DNA of 64,000 nucleotides from Bdellovibrionota bacterium. GTDB taxonomy: Bacteria > Bdellovibrionota_C > UBA2361 > JAFLCA01. The DNA is taken from NCBI GenBank assembly GCA_030584005.1, contig CP129486.1, forward strand, positions 1,243,556-1,307,555, read 5' to 3'. The notes under the pieces were generated by a model. It did not search any database and was not told the DNA's origin. It worked only from the letters and a program-made list of their open reading frames with translations. Shown in pieces: positions 26,259 through 34,075 of this stretch. The translations under genes were made by a program, and so were the position numbers. Each line of letters starts with the position of its first letter. The stretch's first letter is position 1.

Positions 26259-26317
26259 CCGGGCAGCATGTGCCAGGATGGCAACGAGCTCAAGTCGTTC
26301 GCCGGCCCGGAAGGGGC

Positions 26318-27493
26318 TTAGGTACTCCCAAACAACCGTATTTTCGGGGTAATCTCTAGCAGACGACCGGCTTCTGATTCGGCGATAAGGATATTCCCGT
26401 TATCGAGAGGCTGGGCCAGGCCGCAGAACTCGGTAAAGAACGGCAGCAAGGGGTCTGGTCCCTCAAACGTGCGCATGAGCTGCATTGTTGGGAACCGATA
26501 CTCCAACACACGTGACCGTGATTTCTTGCCCAGATTGTCGAACAGCATGAGTTTTTGAGAGCCCGCCTCGATTCGCGCAAAGTGTTGAAAGCGAAAGTCG
26601 TCCTTGAATGTCCATACCGCCTTGTGTGTGCGCTTAGAGATGATCACGAGGGAATGGGTATGGCGCATCGATATGAGGTAGTCACCCGCCTGGACTCCTT
26701 CCGGAAGCTCCCTAGTGTCCGCTGGAATGACCTGGATGCTGTTCGTGTGCAGCGCATCGCCACGAAGAGGTTGACTGCCCAAAATTTCCCTTCGCAGGGG
26801 CGACCCTTCCAGGGCATCAACAATAGATATGCGTGCACGCTCCTCTCCTTCGGCAGAGAGGGTGACAATGTGCTCATCAAGATATGGGCCGGCCTGGCCC
26901 GTCGCTACTTCGCGGGTAAGCACCACAATGCTTCCGTCAGAGGCTACTTCTAGGTCGTGGTGTGCATGGTTAAGTCGTGCCCAAATGACGGAAGAGTCAG
27001 GTGCGAGCTTTACCAAGGCGAGCCCCTCAAAAATTGCGAGGAGCGCACCGTCAGGCAGCGCCTCGGCAAAGCGCCAATAGGTGGTACGTTCGACCGCTGG
27101 CGCGTCATCCGAGGGCCGCACTTCTGGGAAGATCTCGGAAAACTCCTTCCTCCAGCTGTGCACGACAGTACCGTCGGCGTCGATCAAGAGCGCTTCCGGG
27201 GCATGACCTGAGGTAAAGAGGGTCAGCCCGGGCGCCATCTTCGCCTTGTTCAGGATGCGCACACCCCCCTCCTGGGTCGCCTTACGATAGCCCGAGAGGT
27301 ATCCCAGGGAGGCCAGCTCCTGCGCTTCGGCGGCAGTAGGGAGAGGGTCTGCGAGATCTTCCCGCAACGGACGGAACTCTTGGAACCGGGATTGAGCGGG
27401 TGGCGCTTTAGGAGGGCTCTTCTCGCGCGGTTCGCAGGCGGGCAAGATCAGTAAAAGACAGCAGAGAACCGATCGCATGCGTCGTGTCATCAT
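26318..27493 (-). CDS. Arylsulfotransferase-like (ASST) lipoprotein
   Basis: The C-terminal 391 codons of the frame above, read from their own ATG. The signal peptide and lipobox are MRSVLCCLLLILPAC followed by EPRE, which predicts export and lipid attachment; that would make no sense inside a cytosolic hydrolase. The mature domain has PGLTLFTSGHAPEALLIDAD and HAHHDLEVASDGSIVVLTRE, the wording of the arylsulfotransferase (ASST) beta-propeller family, which carries catalytic His residues and moves sulfate between phenols. Several repeats (SIVVLTREV, GDYLISMRHTHSLVIIS, GNILIAESEAGRLLEI) mark propeller blades. Whether it truly transfers sulfate is unknown. It may be cotranscribed with the tyrosine genes. 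Confidence 0.72.
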   Translation of the reverse strand: MMTRRMRSVLCCLLLILPACEPREKSPPKAPPAQSRFQEFRPLREDLADPLPTAAEAQELASLGYLSGYRKATQEGGVRILNKAKMAPGLTLFTSGHAPEALLIDADGTVVHSWRKEFSEIFPEVRPSDDAPAVERTTYWRFAEALPDGALLAIFEGLALVKLAPDSSVIWARLNHAHHDLEVASDGSIVVLTREVATGQAGPYLDEHIVTLSAEGEERARISIVDALEGSPLRREILGSQPLRGDALHTNSIQVIPADTRELPEGVQAGDYLISMRHTHSLVIISKRTHKAVWTFKDDFRFQHFARIEAGSQKLMLFDNLGKKSRSRVLEYRFPTMQLMRTFEGPDPLLPFFTEFCGLAQPLDNGNILIAESEAGRLLEITPKIRLFGST

Positions 27494-28477
27494 TGCCCCG
27501 CCGGGATGCATCGCTGTCGAATCGACCCAGAAAATACTTTGGTTATTCACCATACAGTACAGTTCATAGTCCTCCCCGACCTGCAAGAAGGGAGTATGCG
27601 GCTGACCGTGCCCGATCTGTTCACGCGCGCGCTGCTCGGCGATGCAGCAGGTGCCGCATGCCGCATCCGAACTGGAAACGGTGCCGCTCCCTACAATAGT
27701 CCCGGCAGCAAGTGGCCTTGTACGTGCGGCATGCGCGATGAGCTCGCCAAAATGGAAGTGCATAAGAGCACCGCTTGGATGTCCCTGCAGCTTGCCATTT
27801 CTTAGGACCGTCAACTCCGCTTGGACGCGACCGTTTTGCCAGGCCGCGCCTAGGTACTCAGGGGTCACCGCAAATGGGGCAAAAGCGGAAGGGGGTTTGC
27901 TCTGGACGAAGCCGAACCCCGTGGCGGTCTCAATGGGCACAAGGTTCCGCAGGGTCAGATCATTCATCAGCAGCACGAGTACAATCCCTTGGAGGCAACG
28001 TGCGGGAGTGCTTCCCTGAGGGATGTGCGAGGTGACGACACAGAACTCGCCCTCATAGTCATAGCCGTATTGCGGATCGATAATGGGAAGTGCATCCTCG
28101 GCTCCGCTGAAACTGTCACTACCGCCTTGGTACATCAGGGGGCGGGTGTGGAGGTCAGGTGGAGGGTCGACGCCGCGAGCCTTGCGCGCGAGAAGTACAT
28201 GCGAAAGGAAGGCGCTGCCATCGAGGAAACCCCAGCTACGGGGAAACGGAGCGGCGAGTGTGTGATGGCTGCAGGGCTCGGAGAAAAGGGGCGGGTACTG
28301 GCAGGCCTGTTCATACAGCAGCTTCAGTTGCGCACTCACCTCGGACCAACGCTCGACGATCTGCAAGAGCGAGGGACCAATATCGGCGGGAATGGGCAAG
28401 AGCGCACTGCCACAGGGCGAAACAAGGCAGGGTCTGCCATCAACATAATTCGGGGTGCGAATTGTCGCGAATCTCAC
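26318..28477 (-). CDS. FAH-family hydrolase read in frame into ASST-like lipoprotein
   Basis: A single 719-codon frame holding two unrelated proteins. Residues 1-328 are a fumarylacetoacetate hydrolase family enzyme: metal ligand region DYEGEFCVVT, NDLTLRN, GTIVGSGTVSSSD and TPFLQVGEDYEL near its end. With HPPD directly upstream (4-base overlap) it should cleave fumarylacetoacetate (or maleylacetoacetate-derived product) in tyrosine breakdown. Residue 329 onward begins MMTRRMRSVL and a lipobox, so it is a separate exported lipoprotein. Removing one base in the C4 run at 27496-27499 ends the hydrolase at TGA overlapping the lipoprotein ATG (ATGA). A sequence error, or a very recent stop loss, therefore probably created the fusion. 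The hydrolase assignment is strong; the fused form is doubtful. Confidence 0.8.
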   Translation of the reverse strand: MRFATIRTPNYVDGRPCLVSPCGSALLPIPADIGPSLLQIVERWSEVSAQLKLLYEQACQYPPLFSEPCSHHTLAAPFPRSWGFLDGSAFLSHVLLARKARGVDPPPDLHTRPLMYQGGSDSFSGAEDALPIIDPQYGYDYEGEFCVVTSHIPQGSTPARCLQGIVLVLLMNDLTLRNLVPIETATGFGFVQSKPPSAFAPFAVTPEYLGAAWQNGRVQAELTVLRNGKLQGHPSGALMHFHFGELIAHAARTRPLAAGTIVGSGTVSSSDAACGTCCIAEQRAREQIGHGQPHTPFLQVGEDYELYCMVNNQSIFWVDSTAMHPGGAMMTRRMRSVLCCLLLILPACEPREKSPPKAPPAQSRFQEFRPLREDLADPLPTAAEAQELASLGYLSGYRKATQEGGVRILNKAKMAPGLTLFTSGHAPEALLIDADGTVVHSWRKEFSEIFPEVRPSDDAPAVERTTYWRFAEALPDGALLAIFEGLALVKLAPDSSVIWARLNHAHHDLEVASDGSIVVLTREVATGQAGPYLDEHIVTLSAEGEERARISIVDALEGSPLRREILGSQPLRGDALHTNSIQVIPADTRELPEGVQAGDYLISMRHTHSLVIISKRTHKAVWTFKDDFRFQHFARIEAGSQKLMLFDNLGKKSRSRVLEYRFPTMQLMRTFEGPDPLLPFFTEFCGLAQPLDNGNILIAESEAGRLLEITPKIRLFGST

Positions 28478-29625
28478 AGATTGCCTCGGAGTGCTTGTTC
28501 CCGTTCTATCGCCTCGAATAGCGCCTTGAAGTTCCCGATGCCAAAGCCACGCGATCCCTCGCGTTGAATGAGTTCAAAGAAGAGGGTAGGGCGGTCCTGC
28601 AGCGGTTTGGTGAAGAGCTGCAAGAGGTAGCCCTCATCATCACGGTCAACCAGAATACCGAGCTCCTTTACTTTCATCAGATCCTGCTTTATCTCCCCGA
28701 CGCGCTTGGGCACTTCGTCATAGTAGGTGGCAGGTACGCGCAAGAAGTGGATGCCCTGATTGCGCAGACTGGTCACGGTGGAAATAATATCATTGGTGCG
28801 TAAGGCAATATGCTGCACTCCAGGGCCCTGATGGAATTGCAGATACTCATCGATCTGGGATTTCCGCCTCCCCTGCGCCGGCTCATTTATAGGGAATTTC
28901 ACCTTACCGCTGCCATCTGCCATCACGCGCGACATCAGCGCAGAGTACTCGGTGGATATGTCCTGATCCGAGAACTTCTGCATCTGTGAAAAGCCCAGGG
29001 TCTTGGCGTAAAAGTCCACCCACGGCTGCATCGCACCGAGTTCGACATTTCCCACGACGTGATCAATCGCCGTAAGGCCCGCGTTCGGGAGACCGCTGGG
29101 CACCTTGAAGAACCGTTCATAAGGAACAAAACCGGGCAAAAAAGCCCCCTTATAACTGCCCCGTTCTACGAGTGGATGTTGGACATCGCCATAGGTGCGG
29201 ATCGAGGCCATCTTCACCTGGCCATGCTCGTCTTCAAGCAGGCATGGGGCTGAGGCACTTGAGGCGCCGCGCAGCATGGCTTCATGATAATAGGCCTCAC
29301 AATGGGGAACAGTGAGGGCGATACTGTGCACGGTATCGCCATGGAAAAGTAACTGTGAGGCAATCGGGTGGCGTGGGGAAAGGGGGGAGGTGAGCACCAG
29401 ACGAATCTCCCCCTGTGCCAGCACATAACTTGCGCTCTCGCGATGACCCGTTTCTGGTCCTCGGTACGCGATCGGTCGGAAGCCGAATCCCCACATATAG
29501 AAGTGGGCGGCCTGGCGCGCGTTGTCGCAATATATTTCAATATGATCCCAGTTAGAGATGGCGAGAGGATCCGGCACAGTCTCATTTGAGGTGCGTGTGT
29601 CAATCCAGCGAGAGGTCATTCCCAT
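28474..29625 (-). CDS. hppD: 4-hydroxyphenylpyruvate dioxygenase
   Basis: A 383-residue iron dioxygenase converting 4-hydroxyphenylpyruvate to homogentisate, the second step of tyrosine breakdown. The two-domain vicinal oxygen chelate fold is clear. The three iron ligands are His in AIDHVVGNVELG, His in GVQHIALRTNDI and Glu in LFFELIQREGSRGFGIGNF, the last being the hallmark C-terminal segment. The frame extends to 29703; I chose ATG 29625 (MGMTSRWIDTRTS), which brings the length to the family norm. The stop overlaps the start of the FAH-family gene by 4 bases (ATGA). The next enzyme, homogentisate dioxygenase, is encoded 30 kb away at 58395. Confidence 0.93.
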   Translation of the reverse strand: MGMTSRWIDTRTSNETVPDPLAISNWDHIEIYCDNARQAAHFYMWGFGFRPIAYRGPETGHRESASYVLAQGEIRLVLTSPLSPRHPIASQLLFHGDTVHSIALTVPHCEAYYHEAMLRGASSASAPCLLEDEHGQVKMASIRTYGDVQHPLVERGSYKGAFLPGFVPYERFFKVPSGLPNAGLTAIDHVVGNVELGAMQPWVDFYAKTLGFSQMQKFSDQDISTEYSALMSRVMADGSGKVKFPINEPAQGRRKSQIDEYLQFHQGPGVQHIALRTNDIISTVTSLRNQGIHFLRVPATYYDEVPKRVGEIKQDLMKVKELGILVDRDDEGYLLQLFTKPLQDRPTLFFELIQREGSRGFGIGNFKALFEAIEREQALRGNL

Positions 29626-29793
29626 ATGAGTACGCTCGCACTTTGGCAGCGCTCCCGCTCCAATAGCGGGCAGCTGTTCACAGGCAGTTTCGGGAGCAGG
29701 CACGGCACAAGGCTATGCCTACGCCGACGATTCTTGTACCGTAGCAACTCTTGACGTGTGGATGAAGCCGTTTTTCGAGGAATTGAACTGCGC

Positions 29794-30597
29794 ATGTATG
29801 AGATATTTGCGGCAGTAGTTTTAGGGATCATCGAAGGTCTGACTGAGTTTATCCCGGTATCTAGTACCGGCCACCTCATTTTGGCCAACGAGCTTTTGGG
29901 CTTTACGGGCGACAAGGCGCACACCTTCGACATTGTGATCCAGCTTACGGCCATCCTGGCTGTCGTGTGGTTGTATAAGCAGCGTTTTAGGGAGTTATGC
30001 ACCTTTGAGCATAAGACCAGCTTTAGTGGCTGGGCTGGACTGGCGCGACTTGGGGTGGCCTGCCTCCCCGCCTTTATTCTCGGCGCGCTGCTCCATGATA
30101 GCATCAAGAGCCTGTTATTCTTCCCGCTTCCCGTGGCCTGCGCCCTGATCGTGGGCGGAGTCATCATGATCGCCCTGGAGCGCAGGGGCAGCACCCCGTC
30201 AGTGCACAGTTTGGAGCAACTTACACTTCGCCAGGCTTTCCTGATCGGATGCTTCCAATGCATCTCGCTGTGGCCGGGTATGTCGCGTTCTGCCAGCACG
30301 ATCATCGGAGGCTTATGTGTGGGGTTGAACCGTATTGTCGCGGCAGAATTTTCATTCCTCGTAGCCGTGCCAGTGATGTGTGCGGCCGTAGGATACGAGC
30401 TGTTTAAGTCGGCATCGGAATTAGTCTGGCAGGATCTGCCCCTATTTCTAGTAGGATTTATCGTTTCATTCATCACCGCACTGCTTGCGATTAAGTTTTT
30501 TTTGAGCCTCCTTCGACGCTGGACCTTGGAGCCCTTTGGATGGTATCGGATTGGTGTTGGAGTCATTGTGCTGCTGTGTGTGCGGTCTATGCACTAG
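29794..30597 (+). CDS. uppP: Undecaprenyl-diphosphatase (BacA type)
   Basis: A 267-residue membrane phosphatase that recycles the lipid carrier for peptidoglycan and other polymers by removing a phosphate from undecaprenyl diphosphate. The two signature motifs are present: GIIEGLTEFIPVSSTGHLIL near the N-terminus and WPGMSRSASTIIGGL in the middle, carrying the catalytic Glu, Ser and Arg. About seven to eight spans follow the usual plan. ATG 29794 is preferred to GTG 29758 because it matches family N-termini (MYEIFAAVVLG). A dispersed repeat begins right after the stop. Confidence 0.95.
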   Translation: MYEIFAAVVLGIIEGLTEFIPVSSTGHLILANELLGFTGDKAHTFDIVIQLTAILAVVWLYKQRFRELCTFEHKTSFSGWAGLARLGVACLPAFILGALLHDSIKSLLFFPLPVACALIVGGVIMIALERRGSTPSVHSLEQLTLRQAFLIGCFQCISLWPGMSRSASTIIGGLCVGLNRIVAAEFSFLVAVPVMCAAVGYELFKSASELVWQDLPLFLVGFIVSFITALLAIKFFLSLLRRWTLEPFGWYRIGVGVIVLLCVRSMH

Positions 30598-30638
30598 AAG
30601 TGGTTCCAAGAATACCTTTTTGAAACTACCTATAAGAG
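30598..30638 (+). repeat. Dispersed palindromic repeat, copy 3
   Basis: AAGTGGTTCCAAGAATACC, then TTTT, then GAAACTACCTATAAGAG. It shares nearly the whole sequence with copies at 33481 and 45594. The two arms (GGTTCCAA / TTGAAACTACC) are imperfect inverted repeats. It sits one base after the uppP stop and may end that transcript. Confidence 0.6.
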
Positions 30639-30647
30639 TGCCTCCCT

Positions 30648-31130
30648 ATGCAAACTCACCAACAGAGACCTTCCCCTGGGCAGATGTACAACACCGTGGT
30701 CATGGTGCTTGGGCAGTTTTTAATCTCTGTCGTCATATTGGCTGGACTTGTGTGGTCGGGAATGATCACCCCGCATACGTCGAGCACCTCGGGGGAGGTG
30801 GTGACTGTGCTGTTCACACTCGGCATTGCCCTGCCGGTTATCGGCATTGTGCTGAAGCGTAAGCTGTTGGCACGGTCAGTGATGGTATCAGGGACTCAGC
30901 AGGATGGGTCCAAACCCAATCCGCAGATGAGCCGGCTCTTCCCGGCTTATGTTGTATCTTTTGCCTGTTTTGAAGCCGGGGCTGTGCTTGGCTTTATCGT
31001 GTACTACCTCAGTGCCAGCGCGGAGAAGGCAGCGCTGCTGTTTGCGATTGCCGGTGCATGCATGCTCGTACACTGGCCCGCTAAGGCGCTGTTCGAGGAA
31101 TCCTCTTCGAGCGGGTCCCAAAGGAAGTAG
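30648..31130 (+). CDS. Four-span membrane protein, hypothetical
   Basis: A 160-residue integral membrane protein with spans near residues 15-38 (VVMVLGQFLISVVILAGLVW), 50-68 (VVTVLFTLGIALPVIGIVL), 96-118 (YVVSFACFEAGAVLGFIVYY) and 124-142 (AALLFAIAGACMLVHWPA). The loop between spans 2 and 3 is short and polar. No family is recognised. It follows uppP on the same strand, but a dispersed repeat separates them; it is convergent with the PilB-like gene. No strong ribosome binding site is visible, so the exact start is uncertain. Confidence 0.65.
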   Translation: MQTHQQRPSPGQMYNTVVMVLGQFLISVVILAGLVWSGMITPHTSSTSGEVVTVLFTLGIALPVIGIVLKRKLLARSVMVSGTQQDGSKPNPQMSRLFPAYVVSFACFEAGAVLGFIVYYLSASAEKAALLFAIAGACMLVHWPAKALFEESSSSGSQRK

Positions 31131-31138
31131 CGGGACAA

Positions 31139-33319
31139 CTATACGCCGGACCGCTGCATCAACCGATTGATGCGCGCGACGAGGACTTTTTTGTCACTTG
31201 ATTTGCTGACAAAATCGTCGGCTCCACCGGCGATGAGCTGCAGCTCCGACTCCTCGGAATCTGCAGCGGTAAGCATGAGCACGGGAGTTTTGCGGATGCG
31301 GCTATCCGCGCGCAGCTTCTGGAGCAACTGGTACCCGCTCATCCGAGGCATCATCTGATCGCAGATCACGATATCCGGTTTCCACTCATAGATTCGCTCG
31401 AGCCCTTCAATGCCGTCCTTTGCCGTTGCAACATCAAAGAATTCATTCTGCAGAATGAGCTGTAGGATTCCTGAAAAGTCCTCACTGTCGTCGACTATAA
31501 GCAGCTTGCGCCTCCCATGAACGGAGCCGTGCTCATCCGTTGTGGACGACTTCGTGCCGGACGCCATATGACGGGTAGTCGATGCATGGATAGGTCCTAT
31601 GACCCTTTCCACCTCTTCGAGCGAGGTTAACCCAGAGGCAACGTGCTCAAGGGCTGCCTCCTCAAGGGATAGAAAGAGCGAGTTGCGGGCCAGCCGTTCC
31701 AATTCACGTTCACTCTGCTCGGTGCGGATGGCTTCGCGCACGTCATCGCTAATATCGAGATAACTATAAACACCCGTTCGTCCCATATATCCGGTGTTGC
31801 TGCATTCCCGACAGCCCTTCGCTTGCAGAATATGTTCCGTCGGGACCCCCAGCTCTCTACAGCGCATCATAACTTCCTCGCATGCTGGCACGGCGCAGTG
31901 GGTACACAGAGCCCGCACGAGCCGCTGTGCGACGAGGGCACCGAGTGATGACGCCATTAGGAAGCTCTTAAGTCCCAGATCCCTCAGGCGGGTCACCGCA
32001 CCGGCCGCGGTATTGGTATGCACGGTGGAAAGAACGAGATGCCCCGTCTGCGCGGCTTGCATGGCAACCTCGGCTGTTTCGAGGTCGCGGATCTCGCCCA
32101 GCATAACCACGTCGGGGTCTTGGCGTAGAATGGATCGCAAGCCGTCTGCAAAGGTGATGCCGACTTTGTGGTTCACCTGGATCTGGGTGATGCCCGAGAT
32201 CTTGTACTCGATGGGGTCCTCGATAGTAATGATATTACGGGTGCCATCATTCAGAGTAAGAAGCCCCGCATAGAGCGTGGATGTTTTGCCGCTTCCTGTC
32301 GGGCCGGTCACCAGTACGACGCGTGAAGTTGAGTTGAGTGCTTCACGCAGTGCTTTCTCGACCCTTTGATTCATTCCGAGGTTCTCAAACTCAAGGCGAC
32401 GCAGCTCTGAGGAGAGGATGCGCGCCACGAGATTCTCCCCGTACATCGTGGGAACGGTCGAAACCCGTAGATCTTTGGTGCTGAGCGGCGTCTTGATGCG
32501 CATGCGGCCGTCTTGTGGCTTGCGTTTCTCGGCGATGTCCATGCCGGAGAGCAGTTTAAGCCGTGATATAACCGGTTTGTTAAGGTTGGAGGGGATGGTC
32601 AGGAGCTCGCGCATAATGCCATCGACCCGGATTCTCACCAAAACTCGATCCTGCTCAGGGGTGATGTGGATGTCACTGGCACCCTTCTCGACACTCTCCC
32701 AGAGAATCTTGTTAACCAGGCGAATGACCGGCGCCGAGTCCAGATCGTCGGCGAAGAGTCCCTGTTCCTGCTTAGGCACATCTTCGACTCGCACGCGTGC
32801 TAAGTCAGTTTCTACCTGGTTGAGAATATGTTCGAGGCTGAATACTTCCGATAGATTGAGCTGCTTGGAAATAATCTGGAGGATCTGCGCCTCTTGTGCG
32901 ATGCCTATGCGCACCTTTAGGCCAAGAGTGAACTCAAGTTCACGCACGGCCGACATTTCAAGCGGATTAGCCATGCCGAGTGTCACGTCGCTCTCCGTGA
33001 TTTCAAACGGCACTGCCCGCAGACCGCGCCATGTTTCCATGCCAACGCGACGAACGAGCGGATCATCCATGAGCAGCATCAACTTCTCGGTGTTGGCGCG
33101 CTCCACTTGGAGCACGGGGATATTCAGGCAGGTAGCAACCTTCTCGATAGCAGCCCACTCATCGAACTGACCCTTGCGCGCATAGAAGCTGATGGGGCAC
33201 TCACACTCGGGAAGGGGAGAGTGGGCCAAGATATCCGGAGCAAGGAGCTTTAGCTTTATGAGGAGCTTGACAAGCGCCGCCTGCGACTCGGGCGAAATAC
33301 GAATCTCTGACATAGCCAC
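31139..33319 (-). CDS. PilB/GspE-type ATPase fused to a receiver domain
   Basis: A 726-residue cytosolic motor ATPase of type IV pili or type II secretion with an added C-terminal response-regulator receiver. The N-terminal third is a GspE_N-like domain. The ATPase core has Walker A GPTGSGKTS (about 339-347), the Asp box (TIEDPIEY), Walker B (DVVMLGEIRDLETAEVA) and the His box (GHLVLSTVHTNTAAGA). The zinc tetracysteine motif follows (CTHC ... CREC). After a linker, residues about 605-726 form a receiver: VDDSED, phospho-acceptor Asp654 in VICDQMMPRMSG, and Lys in FVSKSSDKK. Phosphorylation would control the motor directly. No kinase or pilus genes are adjacent. It stands as a single gene with a long upstream region. 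Confidence 0.9.
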   Translation of the reverse strand: MAMSEIRISPESQAALVKLLIKLKLLAPDILAHSPLPECECPISFYARKGQFDEWAAIEKVATCLNIPVLQVERANTEKLMLLMDDPLVRRVGMETWRGLRAVPFEITESDVTLGMANPLEMSAVRELEFTLGLKVRIGIAQEAQILQIISKQLNLSEVFSLEHILNQVETDLARVRVEDVPKQEQGLFADDLDSAPVIRLVNKILWESVEKGASDIHITPEQDRVLVRIRVDGIMRELLTIPSNLNKPVISRLKLLSGMDIAEKRKPQDGRMRIKTPLSTKDLRVSTVPTMYGENLVARILSSELRRLEFENLGMNQRVEKALREALNSTSRVVLVTGPTGSGKTSTLYAGLLTLNDGTRNIITIEDPIEYKISGITQIQVNHKVGITFADGLRSILRQDPDVVMLGEIRDLETAEVAMQAAQTGHLVLSTVHTNTAAGAVTRLRDLGLKSFLMASSLGALVAQRLVRALCTHCAVPACEEVMMRCRELGVPTEHILQAKGCRECSNTGYMGRTGVYSYLDISDDVREAIRTEQSERELERLARNSLFLSLEEAALEHVASGLTSLEEVERVIGPIHASTTRHMASGTKSSTTDEHGSVHGRRKLLIVDDSEDFSGILQLILQNEFFDVATAKDGIEGLERIYEWKPDIVICDQMMPRMSGYQLLQKLRADSRIRKTPVLMLTAADSEESELQLIAGGADDFVSKSSDKKVLVARINRLMQRSGV

Positions 33320-33480
33320 ACCGAACTTCCAACACGTAACTCTTGATCCTCTCTGACAGCCGAGGAACTCGGCGGTGCAGGCAGTTCAAGAATTCCCATA
33401 ACCAGTGCCATCATCTGTACTGGTTTCCCACAATAGGTCTGTCGGAACGTACGCATTCTGCCTTGAGGGATTGGGCTACA

Positions 33481-33520
33481 GGTGGTTTCAAAGATACCTT
33501 CTTGAAACTGCTTATAGAGT
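33481..33520 (+). repeat. Dispersed palindromic repeat, copy 4
   Basis: GGTGGTTTCAAAGATACC, TTCT, TGAAACTGCTTATAGAGT. Almost identical to copies at 30598 and 45594. The arms GTGGTTTCAA and TTGAAACTGC form an imperfect inverted repeat with a short centre. Confidence 0.65.
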
Positions 33521-33647
33521 GCTGTGCCGCTGGCGAAGGCAAGAATTACCTAGCTGATTCAGGAGGTTGTGAACGCGAGGAGGTTACGGCTGAGAAGAGA
33601 TACTGAACCGCGCTCACCGCAGGGAGGCTGTGAGTAAAGAGGAGAGA

Positions 33648-33921
33648 TGAGCGACAAGACAGCCGAGTGATGATTAGCAAAAGGATTCTGCAGCCGCGTC
33701 GCGCGCTACACAACCCTTTTGCCGATCATGATGTTAAACCCCAGCTCTGCAACCAGATAAAACAATGCCAACCGAGCTTTAAACCTGAGCAGGGGCTCAC
33801 ATCTGATGGAGCAGGCCACGCGTCCATCCCGCGAAACTTCCTCGCGGTATCACCACGTAACGAACCGAACGGTGAACCTCATCTAACGGGCCAGCAAGCC
33901 TAGTGCTGTCTTGTTCGCTCA
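33648..33921. ncRNA. Candidate structured RNA or small inverted-repeat element
   Basis: TGAGCGACAAGACAGC (33648-33663) is complementary over all 16 bases to GCTGTCTTGTTCGCTCA (33905-33921) with one bulged base. Nested inside are GCAAAAGG/CCTTTTGC (33677-33684 with 33715-33722), TGAGC-AGGG-GCTCA (33786-33799) and CCGCGA-AACTTCC-TCGCGG (33829-33847). Long nested helices in a gene-free gap suggest a folded RNA of about 275 bases; terminal inverted repeats of a small non-autonomous mobile element would look similar. I find no RNase P, tmRNA, SRP or 6S signature. No coding function is evident; the strand is unknown. Confidence 0.4.
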
Positions 33922-34075
33922 GCCGAGAATGAAACCCTCGACTCAACGCCCGTACATAGCCAGCTTACGCGAAACCCGGATCTAATGCACATGCCCCGCG
34001 GAGAGGTTCTTATCTTATTGATTTTATATTGGAAATAATCGGGGCCCAATTTATTGGGGTGGGCCTTTGGGGTGA

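Larger units (their letters stand above)
33320..34075. other. 750-base noncoding region with repeat and inverted-repeat element
   Basis: No convincing gene. It contains an AACCAGT/ACTGGTT inverted repeat (near 33400-33425), a dispersed repeat copy (33481-33520) and the inverted-repeat structure at 33648-33921 described separately. It separates the PilB-like gene and the SLC13 permease, both leftward, so it also contains the PilB-like promoter. Confidence 0.6.

Noticed and set aside
29616-30566. 316-codon ORF antisense to uppP
   Set aside because: Shadow of uppP; composition is not protein-like (many Ser, Arg, Thr, Met) and the sense frame has both UppP motifs.
32418-33170. 250-codon plus-strand ORF across the PilB-like gene
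   Set aside because: Ser/Arg-rich shadow; the minus strand carries all ATPase motifs.
33648-33921. Retron msr-msd (closing inverted repeats around a folded RNA)
   Set aside because: No reverse transcriptase gene is adjacent; neighbours are a PilB-like ATPase and an SLC13 permease.
33600-33930. RNase P RNA or tmRNA
   Set aside because: None of the universal motifs of RNase P RNA (GAGGAAAGTCC, ACAGAAA) or tmRNA (GCAAACGACGAAAAC-type) is present.
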